From Cardiocondyla obscurior (Eukaryota > Arthropoda > Insecta > Hymenoptera > Formicidae): DNA of 64,000 nt. The position numbers and the translations under genes are program-made. This document shows positions 14,057-23,937 of the stretch, in pieces. Position 1 is the first letter of the stretch; every line of letters starts with the position of its first letter. The DNA lies in NCBI RefSeq assembly GCF_019399895.1, contig NC_091864.1:9588001-9652000 (forward strand), written 5' to 3'. A model generated the notes under the pieces. It searched no databases. It was not told where the DNA came from and worked only from the letters and a program-made list of their open reading frames with translations.

Positions 14057-14152
14057 CCAACAACCGCCAAAGCTCAGGCAACACACAAGAAGTAACAGGA
14101 GTTCGGAACGAGCGGAATCATCCTCTTTTTCTTCTTCTTCTTCTTTTTCCAT
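14057..14152 (-). CDS. Candidate first coding exon with a hydrophobic anchor, unidentified
   Basis: On the minus strand an ATG at 14152-14150 opens 32 codons that run without a stop into a perfect GTAAGT donor (GT at 14056-14055), ending in phase 0. The peptide starts with an acidic stretch (MEKEEEEEKEDD). This is followed by the hydrophobic run LLLLLVCCLSFGG, which could be a signal anchor or signal peptide. No second exon was found between here and position 1, so the gene, if real, has a large first intron. I do not recognise the protein. The acidic part derives from a simple GAA repeat, so chance cannot be excluded. Confidence 0.4.
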
Positions 14153-14211
14153 TCTGGAAGCACTGGCACTCGACCTCCGAAATTTTCAATCTGGTTGGAT
14201 ACCGTCAAAGA

Positions 14212-14358
14212 ATGAGTAAGATGGCCAAAGTCAGGACGCCGTTTCCGCCAATTAGACCGCTGGTGCCATCTTCCATCGACAGCGGGAAAATTGTGTTACT
14301 CGATGGTAATAATAATGATAAAACAGAGGTTGTGCCGATATTGCAAGGTAATATGTAA
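14212..14358 (+). CDS. Short ORF or 5' exon upstream of the centrobin-like gene
   Basis: An ATG at 14212 opens 48 codons (begins MSKMAKVRTPFPPIRPLVPS) ending in TAA at 14356-14358. A good donor-like site, CAAG followed by GTAATA, falls just before the stop at about 14347, so this may be a 5' exon rather than a complete small protein. Splicing from it to an AG at 14648 would keep a frame open only briefly. It lies about 60 bp from the oppositely oriented ATG at 14152 and about 450 bp before the centrobin-like start. No homologue is recognised. Confidence 0.3.
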   Translation: MSKMAKVRTPFPPIRPLVPSSIDSGKIVLLDGNNNDKTEVVPILQGNM

Positions 14359-14805
14359 CTCGAGCTTCCCGCTCGCATGGTCCGCTACTCCGCTTTTTCA
14401 GTTACAAGTTATAAGTAACATGGCGCCCACGAATGTCAAGTTCATTGAACAACCGGCATAAGAGTACATACATGTCATCGTTTCCGGAGCGTGACTCGCG
14501 TGAGTGTTATTTAACTTTGTTAATAAATATCCGGAGCCGCGTATCTTTATGATGCAGCTTGGCGGCGGACGGAAAAAAGGTTGATCGCCTTTTATAACCT
14601 CTCGGGCACTTAATAAACGCTTCGCGTCGCAATCTTACCCTTGCGCAGGCACGCTACAGGAAGTTGAACTTAACTTAACCTTACCGGCGCGTTTACTTCC
14701 ACGCTGATTGCAAACATTAATGACGGAAGACGCTTAGCAGATACCGGCCGGCTTGTGGTGATCGCCTAATTACTTCCTACCGGCGGCGGATGACCGTTTA
14801 GATGG
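14359..14805 (+). promoter_or_regulatory. Upstream/5' UTR region of the centrobin-like gene
   Basis: No coding exon was found here. Two small upstream frames lie close to the main start. ATG at 14790 stops after three codons, and ATG at 14802 reads 7 codons and stops at 14825, overlapping the main ATG at 14806. The main frame is closed by TGA at 14791-14793, which fixes 14806 as its first in-frame ATG if this stretch is exonic. No TATA box was identified with confidence. Confidence 0.4.
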
Positions 14806-16277
14806 ATGATGAGCGAATCCGATGACACAGACGTTCTGCTCCTAATCCCGCCTGATATCTTTCACGTGCCGTCTTCCGAATCCGACAGCAGTTCGAACGG
14901 CGGAGCGGACCGCGGCGTCATTTCGGAGCTAGTGGGTCACATGCAATCGCTGGAGTCCCGAATTACCGCAATCGAGTCCAGGGACAACAGCCTGGACGTC
15001 TCCACGACGAACAGTTTGCTTAACGAGTCTGCTCAACAGATCTGCAGTGGAGTATTGTGCCCTTATCAACGCCAGACCCTTCCCAGAACTAGATTCTCCG
15101 TAAGTCAAGGCGCCAGCCTGCAAAGCACCCCGGTGAAGCCGCGTAAATCTCTGTCCGTTCCCTCGACTCCTAATGGGTGCTCGTCGCAAAGCTGTACTAA
15201 CTTCCCAAGGAAAGACATGAGGTCTGGGTGCCACCTTCCACCAGCTACTACTTCTAACTTGACTAATACTAATTCCATTCGGGCCAAGCATGACGCTCTA
15301 TCTTCATACGCTGATTCCTACGCGGTACCTTTTACTTCCTGTGGTACTGGGCTCTCGCATGTCACTGTTATGCCTGCGAAGGACTCCTGCTCGTCTCTTC
15401 AATCAAACGAACGTACAAATCATTTGTATTGTAAACCCCACAGTTCCCCGCATTTAACTGTACCTGTGTCAAATTTATCTAACGCGTCGATAGGTCAGCT
15501 GCTACACACACGTTCTAGAGTAGTGCAAGAGATGGAGTTATCTGAAGTTGACGAACTGCTCCAAGAAATGGAAGCTACTGAGCTGGAACTCTCGAAAAGG
15601 ATAAACAGCGAATATCAGTATCGCAACGAACTGCTTTATCCATTATCGTCTACTCAAGCCGTCGATAACACAAGTAGTCAAGAGAAAGAAGCCCAAATCA
15701 AGCTCGACACACATCGAAAGCTGGATTTTCAACCATGGGAGAATAAAGATTCTCAGTTAACAGATACTTTATCGATCTTTTCTCCAAAGAAAACGAATAA
15801 TACATTCCCTGAGACGTCACTGCATAGTGATTTATTCCACTCAAATGAGACTGAAATAGCTAAAATAATTTCTGATTTTAAAACGTTAGAACAAAATTTT
15901 CAGCAGCCTAATATAAAATCAAATGGAGCTAGAGCAGAAAATATAAAAAATATAGATTGTTCGTTAAATGTATCAACTGCAAATGATAATGCTAAATCAA
16001 AAGAATCAGCGGCAGATCCAAATGCTCCAACGATAGATGACGGAAATACAAGCAGCGTATATAATATGCAATCAAAATCTTCCATTGTAAGTGCAGGACC
16101 TATGTTGTATACTAATGAGTCAGTAAAGGTTTCTGGTGTGATACCATCGAACCCATTACAATTTACCAATGGAGATCTTTACAAAATATCGTACAATGAA
16201 AATTTACACGATAAAGAACAATCTGACTTTAGTAAAAATTATGCGCATGTTGGAACAAACACAGATTTAAATTTAAG
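14806..16277 (+). CDS. Centrobin-like exon 1 (residues 1-490)
   Basis: This large first coding exon ends in AAG followed by GTACTT, leaving a split Arg codon (phase 2). The open frame would continue only to a stop at 16291, so splicing at 16278 is required to reach the coiled coil. It encodes the Ser/Thr/Asn-rich N-terminal half, with one acidic amphipathic segment (EMELSEVDELLQEMEATELE) around residues 242-261. Confidence 0.75.
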
Positions 16278-18621
16278 GTACTTTATATTTTAAAATGTCT
16301 CGTTGCGTATTTTATTAAATGCTTTAAATATTTTTAAGAAATGTTTTTAATTTATTTACAGAAAATGTCAACGACTTTTATCACTTTCGGATTTTTGGGT
16401 ATCCAATCCGTCTAGACCGCAAGAAGAAACGTTGAGAATTAAAATAGAAGAGGAAAAACTTCGTAGAGAGGTATTATAAAAATTCAACGTAAATCTATAT
16501 CGTGAAAATTATTTTTAATAATTTTTTTTTGTTTTTAGCATTGCGAGCATCTAATTCAAGAACTTCAGAAACGTTTGCTGGAACAACAAGAAAAGGTCGC
16601 AGTAGCGGTTAGAGTTGACAATGAAAAAAATTTCTTGATATCTCAGTTTCACACATCTTGGTCAAAATTAAAACAACAAGTTGAAATATTAAAAGTTGAA
16701 CATAAAAATCTTCAAACTAATTTGCAAAACATTGCAGAAAAGCATCAGTCCGAGATTTCAGAATTTCAAGCTCAAGTCAAACGACTGGAAAGAGAATTAT
16801 CGAAAGCTTTGGACTTGGCAACAGGATATAAAGAGAAGAGTAATACTGTGATCAAAGAGAAAATTGATCTGTTAAAAAATCATGCAGACGAATTAGAAAA
16901 TTACAAATTATTAGTTCAAGAAGCGGAAAGTCGATACGAGCAAATGAAGACAGAATTTAACAAGCTATTGGCGAAAAATCAACAAAATGAAGAAGCTTTA
17001 AGAACTGTACAATCTGAATTGAACAAAGAACGTTTGAAGGGAAGTGAAATACGAAGTGAGATGGGTGTCATTCACAAAGCGTTCGATGCTTGTGAAGCCG
17101 AATTGACGATACTCAGACAAGAAAAAGAGAGTTTGCAGCTTAAACTTAAAGAAGAGTTAAATAGAAATTCAATATTAGAGCAAAAGAATTCGTCGCTGCT
17201 TGTATCTGTCGATGATGCTAAAAAAGCGGAGGTAATATACCATCTCTTCACATATTAATTAAACTTTATTTTATCATCCATGTGTTTTATTTTGCATTTA
17301 TTATTGTTTCAGAGATTAGCTAAAGATGAAACAAAGTCTATTGCAGAGCAAAAAGAAAAAATTAGAGCAGAATTACAGGAAGTTTACCAGAAGCAAGTTG
17401 ACGAGGTGGTAAAAGCGAAATTACAAGAGTTTCAAATGCAACTTGATAATGCCGAATCAGAATTTTTAGAGGAATTAAGAACAAGACAGCAAGTTATAGC
17501 TGAATGTGCCGCTAGAAAAATAAAGGACGTTATTGATAAGTTCGTTCGCCATACACGATTTTTATAATAACTTAGTAATATTCTTTATTTAATCTTTTAA
17601 GTTATATACGTATCGATTTTTTTTTAGACATCGTTTGGAAATAAATTTGTTGGAGGAAAAACATAAAGAAGAAAAACGATTGTGTGAATTACAATTAGCT
17701 CAGGCTTTGCAGAGATCGTCTATGTTAGAAACGCAGTTGAATTCTCAGCGCGCAACAAAATCTCAACTTGCGGAGCGATTGCATTCTGTTATGCAAAAAC
17801 AATGGCAACAAGCTCTGCATGTTATATCAAGTTAGTTGCATAATGTGTTTGAATTTACATATGATCGTTAATATTATTATGATAATGGTATTAATTTTAT
17901 TTGTAAATTAAAAAAAAATTTTATTACAGGTAGTAATATGGATAATATTTCCCCAGTTCAAAAAATTTATTTAGACAAATATTTTGACTCTAAGGGTCCT
18001 AAAAAATCTGAATCTATGCCAAATTGTTATACAAAACTTTCTCAGGAATCGATCAAACATATGGCTCAGTCGCTAGGGGCACATAATTTAATTACACAAT
18101 CTCCTGAAGATCAGAATGAAAGTGTAATGACAACAAATTCCGTCGAAAACGCGCCAGCAATGAGTAAAAGTGAATCAAAGGATGATTTTCGAAAATATGT
18201 AGAACTGGTGAAAAACAATTAATAATATATTCATGTAATATATTTAATTAAAATTAATAATTAAAATTAATAATAAAAATCTGAATTTTTTTACAGATTA
18301 CAGACATGCAATTAATGAAAGAAGATCGAGATTCAAAACCCAAAAGGAACATTTCAAGTCCGCCACTAGAGTGTAGAGAAGTACCACGAAAACACCCACA
18401 TTATTTAAAAAAGGAATTGAGTTTAACAAGTGAGGATAACGTTTCATGGCAACTAAATTCCGAGGTTGGTTTATTATAATAATGATGACTCAATGTGCAT
18501 ATATACAAATAACGTCATTTTTTTTATTATATAGATACACGATGTTAGCGAGCATATGTCTCTTCCGCAAAAAATGCTTACAAAACTGGATCAACAGAAA
18601 AACAAGCCTCCTTGGAAATGA
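14806..18621 (+). CDS. Centrobin-like coiled-coil centriolar protein (8 exons)
   Basis: Coding exons are 14806-16277, 16362-16470, 16539-17231, 17313-17539, 17628-17830, 17930-18207, 18297-18464 and 18535-18621. Joined they total 3237 nt, an intact frame of 1078 residues plus stop, and every intron is GT-AG. The N-terminal 490 residues are Ser/Asn-rich with a conserved-looking start (DTDVLLLIPPDIF) and a short acidic helix near residue 240. Residues about 500-900 form a long coiled coil rich in Gln, Glu, Lys and Leu. The C-terminus is basic and ends PPWK. The layout (disordered N-terminus, LLEQQEKVAVAVRVD entry, long coiled coil) matches centrobin, which in flies marks daughter centrioles and controls centrosome asymmetry and basal-body behaviour. 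Another centrosomal coiled-coil protein is the alternative. Confidence 0.7.
16362..16470 (+). CDS. Centrobin-like exon 2
   Basis: Preceded by TTTATTTACAG and followed by GTATTA. It completes the split Arg and encodes about 36 residues including LLSLSDFWVSNPSR and the Glu/Lys-rich helix start. It is too short to stand out as an ORF and was located by phase matching. Confidence 0.7.
16539..17231 (+). CDS. Centrobin-like exon 3, coiled coil
   Basis: The acceptor is GTTTTTAG and the donor is GAG followed by GTAATA; both junctions are phase 0. It encodes residues 528-758, a continuous heptad-rich coiled coil beginning HCEHLIQELQKRLLEQQ. It has no predicted globular part and is the core of the protein. 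Confidence 0.75.
17313..17539 (+). CDS. Centrobin-like exon 4, coiled coil
   Basis: The acceptor is TTGTTTCAG. The exon ends AT GAT AA before GTTCGT, a weak donor, leaving phase 2. It continues the coiled coil (AELQEVYQKQVDEVVKAKLQ) through residue 833. Reading through the donor meets a stop at 17565-17567. Confidence 0.7.
17628..17830 (+). CDS. Centrobin-like exon 5, coiled coil
   Basis: The acceptor is a T run ending TTTTAG. The exon completes a Lys codon, then reads HRLEINLLEEKHKEEKR and ends in HVISS split across the next junction (donor GTTAGT). It carries the end of the coiled coil. Confidence 0.7.
17930..18207 (+). CDS. Centrobin-like exon 6
   Basis: The acceptor is TTATTACAG. The exon encodes residues about 902-994 with a polar, probably disordered sequence (SPVQKIYLDKYF). 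It ends RKYVEL before GTGAAA in phase 0. The unspliced frame would stop a few codons later at 18220. Confidence 0.7.
18297..18464 (+). CDS. Centrobin-like exon 7
   Basis: The acceptor is TTTTTTACAG and the donor is GAG followed by GTTGGT, both in phase 0. It encodes 56 mostly polar residues (SPPLECREVPRKHPHYLKK). Confidence 0.65.
18535..18621 (+). CDS. Centrobin-like terminal exon 8
   Basis: The acceptor is TTATTATATAG. It encodes 28 residues, starting IHDVSEHMSLPQK and ending KNKPPWK, then TGA at 18619-18621. The phase fits exon 7. Confidence 0.65.
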   Translation: MHDVSEHMSLPQKMLTKLDQQKNKPPWK

Positions 18622-18754
18622 TATACAGCATATGATGACAGTGAAGGTGTCGACGAGCTCGATTATGCTAGCTGAATTTAGTACAGTGTACTTAATTAGC
18701 AATAGTAACTTTTATATGGATCAAATATGAGTATCTATTTTTCAGTAAAAAGAA

Positions 18755-18770
18755 AATAAAGTAAAATAAA
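18755..18770 (+). terminator. Poly(A) signals of the centrobin-like gene
   Basis: Two AATAAA hexamers at 18755-18760 and 18765-18770 lie about 135 bp after the stop codon, followed by a T-rich stretch. This suggests a short 3' UTR. Confidence 0.65.
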
Positions 18771-18779
18771 TTTTTTACA

Positions 18780-19744
18780 TGTACTCATTAACTTTATTAA
18801 TTTTTTTATCTTTTTCAGATGTCCCTATTTTTCTATATTATATACTACAAAGCGTGCGCCTTATTTACTATTTCTTTTTAAAGGAAGCTATTTATATTTA
18901 ATAATTTTCGACGTTAAATATTAATCCGATATCTGAAGCATCTCTTTATATCAACTGTCTTCAAAGTTTTTTTTTGAATCTTTAACTTTTACATTGGTTT
19001 TTGCATGTGGAAATACTTTCGTAAGTTATGTTTATCGAACATATAAAGGAAAAGGATGTGTGATAAAATAATAAACTGAATTGATAAGTTTATCATGTGG
19101 TAGAAATTCCGTCAGTGCCTATTACGATTTTAAAATAAACCGTTTCGTTTTCAAGAAGAATTAAAACTTTTTATAAATATTTAAATAGCGTAGTATTAAA
19201 ACATGTATTTTTTTCTTAATACTATCTTATGTTCCAGCGAAACCAGCACGGTCACATCGACGTGAATATAATTCTGTTCCTTTACGGGTCGTCACGATCG
19301 TAAACTTCGCGATTCTCTCGCGATCGCGAAAATCGTGGATGCCCGATCGCTGGTGCCTAGTCACATAACGAAGCTGGAGAACGGGACAGCTCGAAGAAAG
19401 CGAGGGTCTCGGGGATACGAAGACTGTGTTTTGCTATAAACAGCGATCACGCCTACGAGTCCTGGGCCCCAGCCGGCGCCAGTTACGAGGATTGCACGTG
19501 CGGAACAAGTTGCCGATTGAAAACGAAGGAACAGCAAGAATGCAAAGGGAGGAACGTGATAGCGGCCACCCCCTCTTCGTCTGTGTGTAATAGTCATGAG
19601 CCGCGCGTCCGTTTCTTCATGCGCTCGGTATGTACATGGCCTCTAGTCGCCGAGCAAGGCTTCGACAGTCGAGGAGAGACGTCGCGCGTGATCCGGTCGG
19701 CTCAATACCGTTTGCCACGAGCGGAATCTGAATGCGCGGCGAGA
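18780..19744 (+). other. Intergenic and upstream region of the lipocalin gene
   Basis: AT-rich to about 19230, then CpG-rich from about 19240 to 19744. The change in composition suggests promoter and 5' UTR of the lipocalin gene. The lipocalin frame stays open upstream to 19517, but that translation is Cys/Ser/Arg-rich and puts the hydrophobic signal sequence internal, so I prefer the start at 19745. No other gene was seen. Confidence 0.45.
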
Positions 19745-19906
19745 ATGGAGCCCGGTACGAGGCGTCATTCGGAATTCCGCTGGCTGACAATAACGCTGTT
19801 GGTCATCGGCCTTCTCGCCGACGACGCCAGCAGCGTTTGGAAGAGACGGGAGGATAAAACCAAGTGTCCGAAAGTCAAGGGTATTCGCAACTTTGATATA
19901 TCTGAG
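19745..19906 (+). CDS. Lipocalin exon 1: signal peptide and first Cys
   Basis: Start chosen so that the hydrophobic run falls at residues 13-25. It ends in phase 0 at GAG before GTATGG. It contains Cys41 and the conserved lead-in to the first beta strand. Confidence 0.75.
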
Positions 19907-21926
19907 GTATGGAACGTGTATTATTAACTTTGAAACTTTTTTTAATTTTTTTTTTTATGATAAAAAAACAAAACGTACGTTGAATTAAAAAGTTTTTTAA
20001 CAAGCATTTTTTCGAGATGCATGTCGAATGCACTAACGTTTGCAAATATATGAAATTAGAATTTAGCGGTACTCACCGCTGTCTTTCTTTCCACAGCCAC
20101 GTTCAGCAGATTTATTTTTAGATTTGATACATATTTATAGGAATACTATTCTGGAGATATATACGACTATTTCCGCTGGTTTTCTTTTGTCATAAACGGC
20201 GATGCACACTTTAAGCGAAGTGGATAGTCGATGCAGATGCGTTTAAATTTTTAAATCAGTTTTTGAGATGTCTAAATATATCAAATTAAATAAAATCTTG
20301 TACATATAGAAGATATTTAAATGCGCTTTTAATCGAATCGTCTACAATTTCACAAGAGATAGAACCTTTGAACCAGAATATATAAACATCTCGCGATAAT
20401 CTAAAAAAAAAAAAAAACAACTGTTGAAGCGTCACACGCTTTTATTACGAGTTCAATTAATTCGTTAATACGGTAACGTTATCATAGAAATTCATAAAAA
20501 ATACAAGCAAAGAACTTCGGTGCTTCGTCACGCCTTAACGTAGAAACAAAGCGATAATCCGAGAGTTTTCTTCTATTGTATTTAACTATTGTGGTTCTAA
20601 TGCCGCTTGCTGTCGATCACTTGACCCGCTAGTAACGCACACATTTATTAGCATACGTTAGCGCGAATAAAATCGTCATGGCGTGGTAAACTGTTGCACC
20701 TATTTCATGCACGATTTCGCGTCTCCGTGCACTCGCGCTCTAACATATACATATGTACTTTGGATTTCTTGCAGTTTCTGGGATCGTGGTACATAGTACA
20801 ATACTACGCGAGTTCTGAAGAAGCTCTTGCGTACAGATGCATGCGGGCTGAGCTCTCGGTCTCGCACGAAAACGCCGAAGTTACCATGAACTTCACCTAC
20901 AGTTTCACTGACGACCCCATTAACGAGCTGCTCGTCGGGAACATCACATGGAAAATTCCCTCACCGGACTTACCTGCTCATTGGATTCACGCCGAATTGC
21001 CATGTAAGCGCACAATTTTTCCTCGTAACGTCATCAATTTAATAAGTTTTATAATTTATTTGATTTATTGGCTAATTTGTTGATGTTACAGCAGATTCAC
21101 GCTAAATTACCATGTAAACGTATAATTATTTTTCTTCGTCATGAATTTAATGAGTTGTGTAATTTATCTGATTTATTGACGTTGCATCGAATTCAAACGG
21201 ACGAAAGTAATCGTTATTACGATAATTTAATTCATTAAATGTAAGCAGCAACCTTTTTTTTAATTCTTTATGTAAATTCGATATTTTCCAGACGAAGGTG
21301 TATACAATACATACGTGTTAGACTCGGATTATAAATCCTGGGCGTTACTGATGCATTGTGCTGAAAAGAGCAAGAGCCCACGATATTTATCCAGCTTCAT
21401 CATGAGCCGCGAAGCGAGCCTAGGGGCAAACGTCATTTCTTATCTTCGAGAGAAACTACCCAAGTACGTCTGCTTCGATATTATTTCTGAAAATAAAGAA
21501 TTGCCGAAATGAAATGTCGATACAGTAAATATATATAATCAATTCGGATCAATGTTAATTCTAAAATCTCTTTTATTTCGGAAATATTTTATTACGGCGC
21601 TTCAAAGAAGTTTACAAAATTAAATTTAATCGTTTTTTCAAAAGTTTATTAAATTATTCACGCACACCAAAGATGCCTGCTTTATATTAAACAAATTAAA
21701 TTAGAATTAAAACGAGTATTGGGTTTTCGCATTAACGAGATCGTTAAAAATAAAACTTTTAATACGCAGGTATGACATTGACTTGGAGTACATGTTCCCC
21801 ATGGACCAAAAGCAATGCAATAAGACGGACAACGCGGAGGACTTGCTTGTACCAGCATTGCCATCGGTTAAAAGAAGCCACGTCGCCAGGAGGCATCCGT
21901 TAAAACGAAAGCATAGACGCCAGTAA
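19745..21926 (+). CDS. Secreted lipocalin, Karl / apolipoprotein D-like (4 exons)
   Basis: Coding exons are 19745-19906, 20775-21003, 21292-21463 and 21770-21926, totalling 720 nt for 239 residues plus TAA, all GT-AG. Residues about 13-25 (WLTITLLVIGLLA) form a signal-peptide core. The lipocalin signature GxW is GSWY at 57-60, following CPKVKGIRNFDISE. Four cysteines (41, 76, 153, 204) could form the two usual lipocalin disulfides. N-glycosylation sequons sit at 93 (NFT), 110 (NIT) and 205 (NKT). The C-terminus is strongly basic (KRKHRRQ). It likely binds a small hydrophobic ligand outside the cell; the ligand cannot be read from sequence. The Karl assignment rests on FLGSWYIVQYYASSEE and is less certain than the family. 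Confidence 0.85.
20775..21003 (+). CDS. Lipocalin exon 2: GxW motif and early strands
   Basis: The acceptor is TTTCTTGCAG and the donor GTAAGC, ending in phase 1. It encodes FLGSWYIVQYYASSEE, Cys76 and the sequons at 93 and 110. Its last 20 bases and the following intron start are duplicated about 110 bp downstream. Confidence 0.85.
20984..21182 (+). repeat. Partial tandem duplication of lipocalin exon 2/intron 2 junction
   Basis: About 90 bp at 20984-21072 (the end of exon 2, its donor and the intron start) recur with moderate divergence at 21094-21182, an offset of 110 bp. Both copies read GATTCACGC, then AATT and CCATGTAA, and end near TGATTTATTG. The second copy keeps a donor-like GTAAAC and has a TTACAG just upstream, but it would introduce a TAA in frame. 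Confidence 0.8.
21292..21463 (+). CDS. Lipocalin exon 3: middle strands
   Basis: The acceptor is ATATTTTCCAG and the donor GTACGT (phase 2). It encodes YNTYVLDSDYKSWALLMHC and the segment before the C-terminal helix. Without splicing the frame continues 16 codons and stops at 21510-21512, giving a truncated protein without Cys204. Confidence 0.85.
21770..21926 (+). CDS. Lipocalin exon 4: last Cys and basic tail
   Basis: The acceptor is AATACGCAG. It completes a Lys codon, then reads YDIDLEYMFPMDQKQC and ends in a tail with several dibasic pairs (KR, RR, KRK, RR), then TAA. Confidence 0.85.
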
Positions 21927-22865
21927 ACCTCGCTCAAATCAAACGCCTCTCCGTTACTTTGGGCTAATTTTATTAATTCAATTAACAACGTGTTATAATA
22001 TTCTTCGTCTCTTCCTCTTATTTATAATTACATAATTGTAATGAACTGTTATTGTTTTCTTTAGACCCGTCGTCTTTCTCAATATCTAGCACAATTCAAC
22101 CAAATTAACTGAGACACACGTGCGGCCGGCACGTACGGTCATCACGATCCACGTCGTCACTATCATCATCATTATCATATAACATAACAGTCGTCATCAG
22201 ATTATCACTCAACGCACCTAATACTTAAGTTATTAGATATGGCAGCTACAACTTATAAGAAATATTACAAAATCACTTGTGACTCATGCTTCTCGCAATC
22301 TTTTACGCATACGAACTCTCACACCAAGGCAATCCCTTTTTTTTCCTCTCGCGAGCGTCCTCGTTACTGGGCAAGCTCACGTCTGGCTTCGTGAAGTCTG
22401 GTCTGTCGAATGTTGAAGTAATCGGTTCCCGCAAACGCGACATTGCGCATCGTAGTCCTCCCCTTCGTTAATACGCACTTCGAAAATATATATAATTACC
22501 GGGCACGTCTATTGCCCGTTCGTGTCATCTTCCCGTGGAAGAACGCATCGCGGGAGGAACGACGCACGAGTGTCTATAAATTCGCCTATATGTTTCGAGA
22601 TCTTTGCGGCGACCGAGAGAGACAGACCGAGGAAGCCAGAGCTCAGACAGATTCGCGATAAACGTTATCAATCGCCGAGCTGTGCCACGCATATACACGC
22701 GCATTCGTTCCTTCGTTCTACGGGCATTATACGTATCACCTATTAGTCTCCTATTAATTCTTTAATATTAATTAGTTATACATTTAATTGTTTTCTTTAA
22801 TCATTTGTAAATTAATTACCTAATTGTTGAATCTGTATACTGTTAATCTGCACTCGAGTACGTGC

Positions 22866-22965
22866 GTCTGTGTGTGTGTCTCTGCGTGTACGTATGGCAC
22901 GTGTGTGCATGTAAGTGGGCAGGTTGTGTGTGTGGGTGTGCATGTGGGATGCGTCGGTGCACGTG
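22866..22965 (+). repeat. TG-rich microsatellite
   Basis: Imperfect TGTG/CGTG repeats over about 100 bp. A similar block lies at about 23175-23260. Confidence 0.8.
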
Positions 22966-23931
22966 TATCTCTACTGGAGAGAAGTGTTGTCCTCATTATT
23001 ACTTCATATAGCTGGTAGACTATCTATTTATCTGAAATTTACGTTTTATAAATATCCTATAGTAAATCCGCGTTTTCTTTTTTTTTTTTTTTTTCCTTTT
23101 TGTTACTTCGTCATTCGATTATGCGCTTTTGTACGAGGGTGTAAGTAATACGAACCGAGTGACATTATAGTTTTGACGTGTGCCCATGTGTACGTGTATC
23201 TGTGCGTGCGTGAGTGTGTAAATATGTACGTGTGTAAATGCATGTATGTGTGTGCTTGTACAAAACTCAATAATCGCGTACAAGCACCTCCGGATGAGCA
23301 CTTGCAGAATTCTCACTGTCGGATCGGTCCGCCGTCCGTGCATTCGTCCGGGGATTCGTGCGGTACGGCTCTTAAGGAAAATACAAGACGGCCAACGCGG
23401 CTCGTCGGATGTTTGATTTAGCAGCCGGGGGTGCTTCGTGAGTTCGGGGTGGGCGAGTGCACGGCCGAGCGAGCGAACAACCGAACCGTCTCGCTTCGAC
23501 GGCGGTTTCGATTGTCAAAAGTAGAAACGTGAGAGAAGCTGGGCGAAAGACAGAGTCAGAGAGAAAGAAATCAAAAGGAAGAAACGAAAATTGACAGGGG
23601 AAGATACAAAAGAAGCACTCGCGCATACGCATAGGTCGCCGCGGTGGGCCGCGACGAGAGATGAACACTCGTTAGATATTAGCAGAAGTACTAGACGAAA
23701 CCGGCGAAGTTCTCTACTGCTTAAAGTTATAGTTAAGTGGCGAACGGTCGGCAGCACGCCAGCCCCTCATTTCTTATTTTCTTTAGTTGAATGAGAAGTG
23801 TGGATTCGTTTATTGCGACAGAACTTCATCTACACATATATATGTATACGCACGTGCGTACGTATAAATGTATATGAATATGCGTGTATGTGTTTGTAGC
23901 CACTGCCGTGCCGCACGATCTCTAGCTTCTT

Positions 23932-23937
23932 TTTATT
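23932..23937 (-). terminator. Candidate CASK poly(A) signal
   Basis: TTTATT on the + strand is AATAAA on the minus strand, about 930 bp past the CASK stop. Another copy lies at about 23809. The choice between them cannot be made from sequence alone. Confidence 0.35.
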
